DNA of 64,000 nucleotides from Strix aluco (taxonomy: Eukaryota; Chordata; Aves; Strigiformes; Strigidae). The position numbers were made by a program, and so were the translations under genes. The notes under the pieces are model-generated. The model saw only the letters and a list, made by a program, of their open reading frames with translations. It was not told the origin of the DNA and did not search any database. Below are positions 12,081 through 25,800 of this stretch, piece by piece. Positions within the stretch are counted from its first letter, which is position 1, and every line of letters begins with the position of its first letter. The stretch lies in contig NC_133971.1 of the NCBI RefSeq assembly GCF_031877795.1, positions 46,820,892 to 46,884,891 on the forward strand, in the 5' to 3' direction.

Positions 12081-12480
12081 CGGCTCCGCGGCGCAGCAGG
12101 AGCCGCTGCGGGGGGGCGCAGAGGGAGGGGCTGACGGCAGCCGGCTGCACTGTGCGACGGGGAAGAGGCTCGGCGTCCAGACGGCAGGGTCGTCGGCCAG
12201 CCCTTCACCTCCGGGCACTGCTCCCTGACCGTACCCTGCCGCGGGAGCTCCGAGATGGGGCCAGCCAGGGAGGGCGCAGCCGGAGAGCTGTTCCGAGTCA
12301 GAGGGGAACTACCGGCGGCCGCAGAGAGCGCCCGCCCCGCTCCTCCCCAGCGCCGCAGGAGCCCCGGGCGGGTCGCGCCTCCGCCCGGATGCGGAGGGGG
12401 CGGGCGCGTGGACGGGGACTCTCGAAAGGGGGTGGGCGGAGCAAGCGGCGCCTCTCGCCCTCCGCGCGAAAGATCGACAG
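12081..12480 (-). other. Candidate first (5' UTR) exon of the minus-strand gene, probably CSNK1G3
   Basis: The exon end is set by the minus-strand donor AGCCG|GTACGTAGC at 12080/12081. The start is only estimated: the inverted CCAAT box at 12563 would place initiation some 60-100 nt downstream of it, near 12480. No conserved peptide was found, in line with a non-coding first exon. An alternative end at 11533 is also possible. Confidence 0.4.
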
Positions 12481-12562
12481 CGCCCACCGGCCACTCGGGA
12501 GACGAGAAGCGAACGCCAGGAATCGGGAGGGGGCGGTGCTCGCTGGTGGGCAGAGGGGCTAG

Positions 12563-12567
12563 CCAAT
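12563..12567. promoter_or_regulatory. CCAAT box
   Basis: AGCCAATGAG is a good NF-Y type CCAAT box at the edge of the CpG island. NF-Y works in both orientations, so it can serve a minus-strand start near 12480. Confidence 0.5.
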
Positions 12568-13689
12568 GAGAGTGGGCTGGGCGTGGCAGCGCGAGGAGCC
12601 GCGGTGCTGGGGGCGCGGTGGGTAGTGTTGCCGCTCGGTGCTCCCTCAGCGCTGAGGGCAGATAACGGTGTCCGCGGCGGCGGGTGGTAGGGCCTGGAGG
12701 ACTCCGGCTGGGGCATGGCGTTTCGGTGCTCTCTGGGCAGCGGGTGGTGTCTGCCCGGCCGTGCTCAGCCCCGCTGCTTCCCCTCAGACTTGGAGGTCTG
12801 GTTTAAATTAAGGAGGCGTCGGCGGGCTGTGCGCGGCGGGCCCCTCCGCCTCAGCTCCTCGCCTCCCTCGCCTTAAGCTTCGGTGAGCTGATGCGCTTTG
12901 CCGCTCTCCTTAGTAGGTGCAAAGACAGCTGCTTAAAACGTGAAGGGCGGGCTTCCGCAGACTGCCCTGGGCCCGGGCGCGGCTGCCTCAGTTGCAGACC
13001 ACAGCCGCGGCGCCAGGAAATGCAAGCTCACAGTTCTCTGCTGGGCACCAGTCCCCGGGATGCTAATATCTTTCGACGTGGAACTGCTCACATTTGGTAG
13101 TTTCTCAAAAATGCTATTGCCTGTCTTGGAGTGCCCACATTTGATAGGGGTAACACCGCTTGTTTGGCACTGTAGTTACAGGGCGGGGAGGTTACACACT
13201 GTTAACTTCACTCAAACCTCGTGCGTTCCCTGTGTATCTATCCAGGAAATGGGGAAGTCTGAACCCCACTCTCCATTGATGGCAGCAAGACCTACCATGT
13301 AAGGGTTAAAAAATAGACTATAAATCCTATATGACGGACTTTGTGCCAATATTTGTACAAAATAAAATATCTTTAGGCTCTTTTTTCTTTTTTCCTCCAA
13401 TCGGGAGAGCAGCATTTAGGCCACTGAGGGTCTAAAGTTTTAAGTAAAAGGATTTTTTTTTCTCATTTGAAAACTTAAAAATAGCTTTAAAAGTTTAACA
13501 ACATCTTGTTTTACAGTCATAAATATGGAGGAGACAGAATGCAAGGGGTAAGTGTTGGAGCTTCTCTGACAAATCTTGAGTATTGCTTGCCAAAATAATT
13601 TTTTAGGGAAGGTTTCCATCTTTCATGAACCTTCTAGAAATCCTTGCAGAACAAAGAATTGAAAACAATATAGCCACAAGAGACCTTAA

Positions 13690-13870
13690 GAAGTCATTTG
13701 CTCAGTCTTCACCAACTGTAAATTTCCTAATCTCAGACACTTAATTACTTTTGTCGAAAAGCTCTATCAGGCGATCTGTGCTGTTACTCCCATTATGAAA
13801 GATTTTGCTGACATTTAACTGTGATCATGTAACTTAAGCCCATTGATAATTGTCCTGTATTCATGCTAAG
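13690..13870 (-). mobile_element. Ancient CR1 relic
   Basis: The antisense of the CR1 3' half is recognisable: AAGAGACCTTAAGAAGTCAT corresponds to the usual 'ggaccttgagaggtcatc' block. AACTTAAGCCCATTGATAAT then corresponds to the 'aatttaagcccattacttct' block. Divergence is high and ends are uncertain. Confidence 0.5.
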
Positions 13871-16800
13871 TATTCAGTGGTGAGCTGTTATACAAGGCAG
13901 ACCTCAGTAATGTCATTGTCGTTCATTCACAGAAATGTATAGCCCCTTGCTTACTACTTGGAGTGTGAATTCACCTTCAGAACATCTAACTTTCTTCCAG
14001 CAATTCACCTGGTCTTCTCTAGCATCATACTGATGCAGTCTTTGGACAATGCAAAGAGGTTTGTACTGTTTTGCACTGGAAGTTTCCCCTCTGGAAAAGC
14101 TGGTTTCATTGAAGAGGAGTGAGCATATACTGAGTACTTCCAGTGTTTAATCCTAGACTGAGCATTATTGCCTTCATGGAATCCTTTGAAAATTCCTGCA
14201 CACACAGCAAAATAACAGAGTTTGCAAGATACCATGCCTCTTAACTTTCCAAAGCTTTTTATTTTTAAAAAGTACTTTATCATAGAGTTGACAAGATATT
14301 TCATTCCCTGTAAAATTTTAACTTTCATTTTAATATTAATTTTGCACTGAGATTTCAACAGATGTTTCCACAAGGCAACACATTTTCATTTATGCAGAGT
14401 TTTCCTGATGAACTAACTCCATGCCATGTTAAAATATTTTACTAGATACTAGTAAATTAAGAACTTCCACTAAAAAAACCCACAGGCATAACTTCTGTCT
14501 TTTAAGTATTACAGTTCTTAAAAACTTAACAGCTCTTCCCGTTTATGATCTTTGTTCTTTTCACACATGTTGAAGAAATAATCGTATGATTCCTTCTTCC
14601 ATCCTATGTTTTAAACTCATGTTCAGTTCTAAATATTGGTCTTTCCACCGTCAAGCTCATTTAGAATAATTGCTCTCACTGTGCTATCTTGATCACAGTC
14701 CTTTCAAATTTCTGCCATTCAGGATCCTGTAACTTAATCCATGTACCTAAGAAGATCTCACCACCTAAAAATAGAGCTAAACAGGCAGTAATATAAGCTG
14801 CTGCAGTAAATTAATTCTTTCTTATGGATCATCCAAATTCTATTTGACTAACCTTCAGCTTTTTTGTTCTAGACTAAGAGTTCACAGGGTGTGATACAAA
14901 AATTACTGCAACATAGTAAACTACAGGGTCCTGAGCCAGCACTTAGCCAACTTTTAGCCCTCTGTGGCAGTGTAGAGAACCTGTTCCTGGCTGCTGTAAA
15001 CATATGCCTACAGAGAAAACAAACAACACTGGGTACTTTTCATTTGTTCTAAAGTTCATGCAGTTTGGCAGCACACACTGTGAAGGAGAAAGCCTTACCT
15101 GGCTGGACATAGCAGTATGCATTGCAGATTAGAGCTGAGGTACACTTGGTTCCAAAATTTCTGGACCACAGGGAGTCTTTTATAGTCCTCTTCTGAATGT
15201 AGAGAGCACAGCAAGGAACCTAGACTCGTTAACACCATGTGACAGAAAGATGGGGCTTGCCTTCTGCTGTGCATGACTGGGGCCCAGCAAAGAAGCAGGA
15301 ACTCGAGTGATTGCTGGTGTAGTGCTGTCATTGCTAATGATGGTGGCAAAAAGTATGCCCAGTTTGAGAATTCCTGTAATACATCATCCTCATACATCAT
15401 ACAAGTAATGTCATTACTTCAAATGAAAAAGCAAAAACAGGCTTCAGCTGTTTATGTCATCTGACCCAGATACAAATATTACACTACTTGCTCTCTGTAA
15501 TCCTGAAGTTGCTGGTTGCACTGATTTCTCAGCAGTTTACTGTTCTCTGTTTTTCATCAGAACTCCCTATAACCTGGGAGGAGTACTCTTACAGAAGGGA
15601 GAGATGTGAAAAAGTGCTGTGCTCAGGCAGATCCCTTCCCTACTAATGCTTTTAAAAGCAGGTGGAAATCAGAGTTGCACAAAAAGCTGAAAGAAGACAT
15701 GTAGATCTTCACTGGTGCAATGCCTCAACTGCAACAAAATCTATTTCAGTACAACTGGGGAATTAGCTCATTAAATTGTATAATGAAAACATTATGAGTC
15801 ATGTCAAATGAAAAGACTGAAAAGGCCACATGCATGAGAACCAGGTTATGAGGTACAGAAACACAGGCACTTTGGCAAAATTCTAGAATTCTCAAGTTTG
15901 AGATATTGATAAGTGATCTGTCATTGATCTAAGGCTGCTTCATGTACAGAGAGGATTTTGTTTGTTTTAAGCATTTAATCATAGACCGCTTCAACCAATG
16001 GTAATCACTTTGTCATTTATCCAAGAGGTTGAATGGAAGTTATGTAATTTTTCATTTAGGTAAAAGTGATAATCAAAGCTCAAAGTTTAGGGAAAAGAGT
16101 AATGGATAGAAAGATTTCTTCAAAATTTTTAAGAGGTGTTTGAAAAGGTTTTCTGACCCATAAGCACTTTCAAAGCTAAGCTTCCCAGTAACTGTTGAAA
16201 ATAAAAATAGATCCTTCTGTTAGAATATTTAGAAATATATGTATCAATTTTACTATAAAGCTACTTTATTTTCATTCTGTGATTCCAAGTATAATTAATT
16301 TAATTTGAAGCTGATACAGCCTTTTAAAAATGGAGCTTTTATCAATAATAAAGGATTTTTTTAGAGTAATTTTTTTTCAGTATTATAAACTTCCTTATAT
16401 TCTCTTTACCCCGTTTACTGTTTTTAATGTTTTAGAAATGTCTCCATAAACCTGCAAGTTGAATTAAAAAAAAAAAAAAACCAAACAGAAGAAATACTGC
16501 TATGATGCAAACATTTTCAATATTTTTCAAGCACTGCATCTTTGTGTTTCTTTTCCTCTCTTAATGTAACAATCAGGGAGTATAAATAAACTATTTATGT
16601 GTTTCAAGCTATTCCATAATATTTCCACTTCCTTTCATAACAGCAATTAGTCAAGTTCCAGGGTTTTTAAAATGCTGCATTTGCTAATATATCACAAACT
16701 ACACTATAAATTTTACTTGGTTTTTATGCCAGCTGCTAAATGATTCACGATCTGTCTTCACCAGTGTTTGTAGCTCTTCCTAATCCTTTCCCTTGACGAG

Positions 16801-19091
16801 GAGCAATGAATAGTCCTCTGCCTGAATCTAGATTTTTACCCTTCTTACCCCCAATACCCTGCCCTTAAATCTAGTTCTCTATGAATTGTTTGAATTCTAC
16901 CTTAGAAAATCAACAGTGAATTAGTCACAAAACACTAATTCTTAACAAAGAGTACTAACAAGGCGACTCTTCTGCAATGCAAAATTTACATTTTCCAACC
17001 ATTGTTCTAACTGCTGTTTCTCAGTAACAGACTCACCCGCTCTGCCCTCTAATCATTTCCAGAATAGGTTATGTGAACAACAAAGCAAAAAAAGAGAAGC
17101 AGCTGGTAAAAATGCAGAATAAACTTTCTTTTTTTTTTTTTTCCTGTGAACACTTCTGCCTTCCTTTCATTGTCTCTTAAAGCTGTTACTCTTTACCACA
17201 TATCAGATGATGGACTTCAGTGTCTTCCAGAGGAAATGTCTGTATTCTGTCTGTTTCCCATGAAACTCTCTTGGTCTGAGAGATAAGCCAAAATGTTTCA
17301 TAATGGTACCAAGTTAATTTGTGTGCCGTTGTATTGAGTGTGGTCAAAGGTCACCCAATATAGTAGATCATTTAAATGGAAAGCATGTGGGAGAGCAGAA
17401 CTGTACTCAGATGAGGGGACTCATTAATTAGCTGGCTGATTCACTGCAGCTCTTGCCCAAAGGCATTTATTTTTCTTTCAATGTCATATAACATTATCAA
17501 GAATATCCTGTTACTTATTAGGAGATCACATATTCCATAATCTCTGTAAAACAGATTTCTTGCACACAGAGGGGGCTCCCTCCACTTCAACACAAAAGCA
17601 TCCTGTGTGCCACCCTTCCTTAGGAATCTTTTGGAGTCTGTATGTACCATTAATTCTGTGTATACTCTAATTTTGACTATCCAAAATCGCAAGGGTTCCT
17701 TTTGTCCTTTTTCCTTACATACCAAAAGCTATGCCATTGGTGTTCCTTATGTACATTCTAAAAGTCATTTTCCAGCCTTGTTCTACAGAGTATATTTCCA
17801 TTCTGCCCTTTCTGTGAAACCAGTTGTTTGATTAGTGGAAAATTATGAAGGTGCTTGAGTCTGTCACTCTGCTAAACAAGCAGAACAGATTCTACAGGTT
17901 TTCCATTTTCCCCCTTTTGGCTTTTTAGTTGTCCACGCAATCAATAGCATTCTGCCTATTGACACTAAAAATTATTCCTAAAATTGAGAAATTGATCAGA
18001 TAAAGAGCAACATGGCAGAATTATGGCCGTGCTACCCAGACCAAATGGTTTTTGTATAGTAGAAGCTAGAGGAACTTACTAAGTATTTGTATCCCATTAT
18101 ACTTGCTCTTATGGAAATGGATGGGAATGCATATTTCTCACTAAAATATTAAAGAGAAGCAAATCATATCCATCAACAACCAAGTCTTCCTTTCCTGTTA
18201 GAAATAACTAGTTTTACAGTAGTAAAATTCCTATTCAGATTTGTATTGCTTTTGTTTGGTTTTCCAGATATAAGTATTACACTTGATTGATCACTGTATT
18301 TTATGTTTTCTCTGAAAGTTGAGATCAATGGACTGTATTTCACAGACAAAATCAAGGCAAAACCTGGCCCTAAAAAAATAACTTTGCGGCTAATTCACAT
18401 TCAAAAGGAGATTCTCTTGGCTTTATTTATCTTTCTAGCTCTGCTGTTGATTTATTAAGAGTTTCTTCCACTAGTTATGAATGAGAAAGCTTTGAACTTT
18501 TATTTTATTTGAGCATTAACTGTAAAGAAGCCCTATGTATCTTTTTAAGATAGGAGTATTAAATTTGTGGAAATTGGATTCACATGGATTTGGAGGGTAA
18601 AATATGATTTCCTGCTTCATGCAGAAATGGAAACCGTTTATACCATCAGGTAGAACTTAAGGGATGAGGTATTAATTGCTTGGCTTCCTTAACATTATTG
18701 CCTTCTTGTTAATTCAATAAAAGTCTGTTTTTAAGGGCTCCTTATGTGCTCTGTGTTACTGCTATTATATAATTTTCTCATGAAACTCACTAATGATGTG
18801 CTGAAAACATGGCTATTTCCACAGAACTTGTCTTCTTTATTCATGAAAAGTAACAGTATAGCCAGTAAAATGCTAAGCTCAGGGGATGATTACTATGACA
18901 AGATCAAGGATATTTCTATGAACTGCTTTTCTGTGAAAATCCTTGGATTTGTAATCTACAAATTCTGGCAGCTGCTATATAAGAGAATTGGATTGTGTAG
19001 GAAGGGTAGAGAAACAAATACAACATGAGCCTTCTTTTACAAATAAGTCGCTATACATAAATTATTAGACATTCTATAAAAATAGATGGAA

Positions 19092-19119
19092 GGGGGGGGC
19101 GGGGGCAGGGCTGGGGAGG
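19092..19119 (+). repeat. G-rich tract with quadruplex potential
   Basis: Runs of 8, 5, 3 and 4 G separated by one to three bases meet the usual G-quadruplex pattern on the + strand. It is isolated in AT-rich DNA. Confidence 0.7.
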
Positions 19120-20079
19120 AGTGTGTTTCAGGAATTTAGGTTTTACTTTAATCAATTAAATTGAAGAGAGAATTTTTTGTCAATCCAAAATCACATAAGC
19201 AAATTTCTAGTTCTACAGATCACATTTTATCCTTAGTTATATTCTGTCTCTAAAGGTTGCAAAGGTAAAATATATCCTGATTTATATTCCTATATGAGCA
19301 AATGAGGCATCAGAATATAACTAGCTTGAAGCAGCTAGTGGATCCCTGAACTGACTAGCTAATATATTTCTTAGTTTTCCCTCCTTTGCTTTCTGAAGAC
19401 AAAGATGTACCACTGCCCACAGGTATCATTGCATGCTTCCCATTTTCATCAGAAAAAAAGTTCACTTTTACAGAATTTCCCCATTCTGCTAGAAAAATTA
19501 CTTTGATAAGATACATTGCAACTGCTTTGTACTCATAGCAATCCCATCTGAAGGAACACTAACAAAAAGATAACACCAGACTGACTTAAAGACATACTGA
19601 GGGATTTCCACTGGAACCAGCAAGACTGGAAGCCTGCCACATCTTTGGAAACAGGCCCCTGGCCTTTACATGAGAACAAACACAACCAGTGCTCCACAGC
19701 TACCTCATTATTTGTTCAAATAACCTGAACCGTCGATACCCAGGGATTACTAAGAACATAGCAATCCCATATAAGACTGCCCCATATACTTTCCAAGTCG
19801 ATGACTGCTGTCAGGTCAGAGAACTCCTTTGCCTTTTCTGTTTAGTAACCCTCAATAGATTTCTTCTACAGTACTAGTCCAGACTCAACTTGGCCTAACG
19901 TCAAGTTTTTGCATTGACAACATCCTATAGTGAGGAGAGTCACAGAAAACTTAGCTGCTGTCTCAAGAATTTTTCTTGTTTTGAACTTGGCTCCTCCTGG
20001 CCTCAGCTGTTTTGTTAGAAGTCCTGCTGAATTTATGCTGCCAGTGATTTTGCAACCTCTGCCATAACCCTTACTAAAG

Positions 20080-20560
20080 TGATTTTTTCTTTTGAGACTG
20101 AAAAATCCTACCTTATTTAGTTGTTCCTTGTAAAGAAGCTGTTCCATGCTGTGATCATCCCTGTTACCTTTCTCTACGTCTTTTCTAGTTCCAATATGTC
20201 TTTTCTGATATAAGGGGATCAGAATGGTCCCCCTGTTTTATTTCATATTTCTTTTCAAATAATTCCTAACATTCAATTTTCTTTTTGGGCCTCTATAGAG
20301 CATTAAACTGAAGTTTTGCACAGATGTTTCATAAAGTAATGTCTAGCTCCTCCATAGTTATGATCAGCCCACAATTTTATATGTGAAGCTAGGATTGTTT
20401 TTTCCTGTGTCCATCACTTTATATTTGTCTGTCTTGAAGTTCATCTGGCATTTCAACTGCTATGTGATTTGGTCTTATAAGGTGCAGTGCTGTCCAGGAA
20501 TATTTATCATTAGATCATCTAAAAACTCAGATTGGTACACATTTCTAAGATACTTAAAAC
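20080..20560 (-). mobile_element. Ancient CR1 relic (reverse transcriptase 3' region)
   Basis: Antisense CR1 blocks appear in the expected order. Near 20180 is the 'ccttttctagttccaatat' type block. Near 20400-20450 are 'catcactttatatttgtct' and 'gaagttcatctggcatttc', matching the family's 'acatttatcaacattgaatttcatctgccat' segment. Many changes; no open frame remains. Confidence 0.6.
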
Positions 20561-22468
20561 TTAGATCAAGCTTGGGTTTGTACTTATCTTTTATTTTTGA
20601 AAAGCGAAGTGGCATTATAAGATGAAAAAGTGAAGGACAAGAGATTTATCTTAAGAAAATTGGAAATTCCTTCATACTAAGTTTGGTACAGGAAGCCAAC
20701 ATGCCACTGAAGATTTATCTTTGTGCATCTGACTCAAAAAAATTTACTTTTTCTTTCAAAGAGTAAACAATTTACTCTTTTCCAAACACTGCATTGAGGT
20801 TATTTTTTTTCTATTTGAATTGGCCATAAGTCCGTATCTTTGTTTTTCCATGTGGCAAAAGAATATCCCATAGTGTAGTTTTAGGTAGAATCCATACTGC
20901 ATAAGAGGGCATTTAATCCCAGTTCCACTACATACCTGAAGTTGCAAACAAGAGTATGAATATCCACTTCATGGACAGTAGAATATAAAAACTGTATAGC
21001 AGGATGTGGCTCTTGAAGGTTTTTGAAGTTGTTGAACTTGAGGAATAATGAAAATAAGTGTTAGGACAAAGAAAATATAGGAAATATTTTCTGCTGGGAG
21101 GAGAGAGAGGGGGGAGAAAGTCTTTAAGGGGTCTGGACAAAACATACATTTGTTGTGAGAAAAGTGTGGCTCATCTGTTCTTAGCGTAGTTAATAAAAGC
21201 TCTGGCAGTATGAAATATATGCATTCTACTTCTTTCCCCCAGAATCAGAAATGCCAGAAGGAAAAAAAAAAAAAAGTAAGGATCTGAGTCACCAAGGCAT
21301 CACTGAAGTTCATAAAATCTAAACAAAGAACTATATGAATAACCACACAAGCTAGACTGAATACTGTATGTTCCCAAACATTGAACTATCCTTATGCCTC
21401 AACAATCCCTTCAGATTCCAGAAGAAAAGTAATGAAGAAAAAGGCTTGGATTCTATCAGGACATAGCTGTAGCTGAAAGTAGATTTCAAAGAAAAAAGAG
21501 TGGAATGACTTTAAAGGACCACCCCAAGCCTTGAAAAGGTGTCAGAGATAACATCCTTCTATTTGAATATTTTCTAATCTTTCCAGTATGCATTTGTGTG
21601 GTTCTCTCCTGGGATGTGATATCCTGCAAGTTTTATGATCTGATTCACTTTATGGCTGTTTATTCCTAACATAAATCCCACAGAAATAATTTCACAATTT
21701 TCCTTCCAGTTGTAGTTTAGTAACATTTATAATTATCTGTCAATAATGCTGTATTTTTCAGCAATATCAATTTAAATGTGCTGAGTTATCTTTCCACTGT
21801 AATTTCTCTACTGCTGTTTCTGTTACAGTAATTTCATGGACTAGAGCCTTGTAGAGATATAATTTGGAATCTATATAAAATTTATTACACGTTCCTATCA
21901 AGCCATAGTCTGTAGCACTGCTTGCGCTATATGCTACATTGTATACTGGTAAATGTATATTCTACATTTATCTTGATAGCTTTATTTCTGCTATTATTAT
22001 TCAAATTATATAAACTTCCGTATACTCTACAAAATTCTATTTCCATAGAGTGAGTTCTCAATTATTTTACTAGTTCCATGCCTCTTATTTTTCCTCTGGC
22101 AAAGCTAACATAAGTGGAACAATAAGAATTTGCAGAAATTATGACAACTTTTCTTATTCTTGCTATTCAGTTAATATGGTATCCACTCTCAGCCCACTGT
22201 AAAAATTTTTATAGCAACTCTTAGTAGACTACTTTCTCAGTCATTTAGATCATTGTGACAAAAAAAAGCTAAGCAACTACAGCAAGGGAAAATATTTTTT
22301 GTATCCACACACAATATTGCCAAGATTAAATATTGTTGCTTACACATTTTTTTAATGGGTATTTTTTAACATTGCCATTTAATGGGAATGTTTTAACATT
22401 CAGTCAAAGGATAAAGGAACTAAACATTCTTTTATTCTCCATCAGAACAATACTACTATTCAAAGAAA

Positions 22469-22496
22469 TACTTTCCTCCCATCAGGGAGGAAAGTA
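22469..22496. repeat. Perfect 12-bp inverted repeat, 4-nt loop
   Basis: TACTTTCCTCCC (22469-22480) and GGGAGGAAAGTA (22485-22496) are exact reverse complements around the loop ATCA. A partial copy of the loop side (CTCCCATCA) follows directly, so a short duplication made the structure. There is no U-run and no gene that would make it a terminator. Confidence 0.9.
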
Positions 22497-22709
22497 CCTC
22501 CCATCATAGAAAAATATACCAGCATTTTACCTAACCATTTTGCCTAACACTGCTTTTTCACTTCTGATAAATTTGTTCCTTATTTTTGTGACCTATACTC
22601 ATGTAATTTCCTGAAATCATAAACTAATTAAATCTTGAAATCATCTATTTTAAATTTTCAATACATGTATTGTAGGCATCTGACAATTTGACAGTTAAAT
22701 TAAAAAATA

Positions 22710-22830
22710 ATGCTCTAAGGGGCCCTTAGAGATCATAATTTCCAACTCCCTGTTTCAAGTCTATACCTACATTAATTCAAGCAGATGCTTGTCTAATTTT
22801 TCCTAAAAGATTTCCAACAGCCATGTAATG
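22710..22830 (-). mobile_element. Ancient CR1/L3-type relic
   Basis: The sequence resembles the antisense 3' end of old CR1/L3 LINEs: 'cccttagagatcataatttc' then 'tgcttgtctaatttttcct' in the usual spacing. Short, diverged fragment. Confidence 0.5.
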
Positions 22831-25800
22831 TAGAATATAGGCCAAAAGATAGTCTTGCCTTTGGTCAATCTATAAATTCTATACTACTTAAAAATTAGGG
22901 ACCATCAAGAAAAAACTTCATTTTCTTTATGGTGATGATATTTATATTATTATGTTTCGTCCCAGCTCTATTGGAAAAGGACAGACCTATAAGTTAAGTT
23001 TAGAAGAAGTATATGATCAATAGTTGCAGCTGAACTTCTACAGTAAAAATCAGGAAGATGGAACTAAGTTAGTACTGAAGTAGCTTGATCTGAATGAAAT
23101 TAATGTCCTAATCTAAAACCCTTTCAAAGTCAATAAAAAAACTGTTGAAAGTTGAAATGCTATCAAGCACCGGAGTGTATATCAATTTAATTCATTTATT
23201 AATTTTATGTTTAGATGTAAGCACCCAAAATATTTGGTTGTAAAGGCCTAATTACAAATACATATACAATCGAAAATGTTGCAAAACAGTAAGTAGTAGA
23301 AATGCACAAGTGTAAACTTGGCAATCCAGGAACAAAAGGAAAAGACAAGACAAAGTGCTACCAACCAACTTCTTTTTAACTCTGCACAGTATTACATGAA
23401 AAATATAAATGGTGTGTGTAGAGTTAACCTACAGGGAAATTATGAAACAATAATTATGTTCACTCCTCTAATAATTTAAACCACCTTTCACTTGAAAATT
23501 AACTATTTTTATTCATGTAAAATTATTTTTCTCCAGGAACATATGTGTTTATTTTGTTTTGCCATGCAATAGAAATGTGAAATAGTCATCAGGTATCATT
23601 TTCTCTCTCAGTATCTCAGTTTTTGAGATCTCAAGGACATACATCTCTCTACCATGTAGAATGACTGCAAGCCAATTGTAAAGTTATATGCATTCTCACT
23701 ATTGAGAAGCAGTCATGCAAAAAATTTAAGACCTGAACACTCTCAAGAATATTAATAGCTTTTCTTCCGCATGAATTATCCTGTTGACTTCACTAGGACT
23801 GCTTACATTTTTCAGGCTCAGCAGGATGAGGATTATCATTTTTATGATGTTAAAAAAATTACTTAATAAGATAAAACAAAGGCAGAAATTTGACAGTGTT
23901 AAGAAAACACAAAAACTTGTCAGTTATCCCCAGAATACAACACAGTGAAAACCCACTGCAAGTAAACCAGATATAAATATGCAGGTAACCAGTAAAATGG
24001 AACATTTTTAAATTACTGCTCTTTTAGTTTTAGTATCACCTCATAAGTCAACATTCTCCAGTGTATCTTTTGCTGTCAAAACATGCTTCTCACTAACATA
24101 CACATCAGCCTTTGATTCTAAGCTATTCATCTTTTGATCGTGTGTAACACCTCTGGTGGAGCCCACCACCCATCAGTGCCAATGGGAATTGTGCCCTTGA
24201 CTTCAGTCCCAGAAATTCCTATTTGGAGTCCTGGTTACAGGACAAGGCAAATTATTCTATTCAACCCCTGGAAAGAGGTATGCTTCTATGATATAACACA
24301 CTCATTTCAGCAATACAAGTAAAGTTTTCAATCACTTTAGAATATGCTTTTAGATGTTATGTTAATTTATGCTGCTATGTCATTCACTTAACTTTTTGCC
24401 ATTAAAATGTTATCCAACAAAAGGACAAGCACAGAACATCCTAGAAATACTTTCTGAATTAGCAACAATGGAAGCTTCTAGAATTCAAAAGAAATATATT
24501 AAATTCTTAGATACATTTTTTTTTCAGACACTGAGGCCTTATTGATTTTCTGCAGAGAGATTTTTGAGGCTTGGAAATATTAACATACAGCAGAAGGTAT
24601 TAACTTGAGAATTCATACAGTGTATTTATTCACCCCAGAGGTGGAATGATATAGAAGTCATCTTCTTACAACTCTGTGTATTGCTAAAAATGTATGTCTT
24701 GGGAGCAGTGTCCTTTGCAACCTAGTTACTCTAGTTGCATTCCAATATAATCTCAACTGATTCATTCTAATTTTTTCAAGGTTATTTAGAGGATGCAAAA
24801 GAAAAAAATATAGGCACTGCTAAATTTTGCTTATCTGGAACTGTAAATTGAATATTATTGATTTTTACACATCACTTTTAAAACCTAAAAACATTTAGAT
24901 TGAAAGCAGTGACAAAACTAAAATTGCTTATGTCAGTAGTGTACTAAATAGGTAGAAAACAAGTAAAATATTCTAAAATAAATTATATCTTGTTTAGTCT
25001 TTGGACACTGCCCAATTTAAGCAAAGGATTTAAGACTTTACAATGTTTCTCTGACACTGCTGTGAAAGAAAGAGTAGAAGGGAAGAATCCAGGCTAGATC
25101 ACTTTAAAAGCATTAGAATGCACTAGCAAGACAAAGTTCCTGGGTTTTCAAGTATAAAGTCTTTGGAGTGGGAAAAATATGCAACATGCAGGATATTCAG
25201 TAATGTAATATTCTATAATAACATAAAATTAAACACTGTAATTTGCATTAAGTAGTCTCCAACACTTATCCTAGGCTTACAATTAAGTGAGAATTCTTGT
25301 CAGACAAGTGCTATGCCTAACAGACAGTTGATAATTGATTTACCTCGGTAGTGAAGCATAGAGCAAGAGACATTTTTTTCCTTTAATATATGTCAACACT
25401 TTGTATAAAGGAACCTCGATTCTTCTTTGGAGCATCTAGGAATTAGTACCAGTAAAAAATAACTATGGTTGATGTATAATTGTTCTACAGTAGCTCTGAG
25501 TCTGTGCATTGTCATGCTATATTAGATGCTGTTCAACACGTTAAATATTTAAATAGTTAATATTCACGGCCATTTTATCATGAATAATAATTATAATGGC
25601 CACATTTTACACTTTCATCTCATGTAGTTCCAATAGTAATGGTATATGCTTTCTAACAATGGTGAAAGAAGGCCTCCGACAAAAAAGTAATTGAACCAAC
25701 ATCTCTGTAGTTTGTAGAGAATACAAACTTTGGATAAATTGTATTATACCTACAGAAACATTCCACATTTTTAGACTAGGTATTTCATGTGAGCAGTTTA

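Larger units (their letters stand above)
11640..13030 (-). promoter_or_regulatory. CpG island promoter, probably CSNK1G3 (minus) and possibly bidirectional
   Basis: The local composition jumps from AT-rich to very GC- and CpG-rich between about 11640 and 13030. There are several GC boxes (for example GGGGGCGGG near 12397) and a CCAAT box at 12563-12567, but no obvious TATA. Minus-strand donors at 12080 (GTACGT) and 11532 (GTGAGT) fit a gene leaving leftward. Possible plus-strand donors lie near 12881 (GTGAGC) and 13549 (GTAAGTG), so a divergent transcript is conceivable. Gene identity comes from vertebrate gene order beside CEP120. Confidence 0.7.

Noticed and set aside
11655..12716. Several overlapping open frames of 100-236 codons on both strands
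   Set aside because: They lie in a CpG island, overlap on both strands, are rich in Arg, Pro, Gly and Ala, and show no family motif. The absence of stops is a composition effect.
15095..15400. 101-codon minus-strand frame
   Set aside because: No conserved motif or exon signals; surrounding DNA is intergenic.
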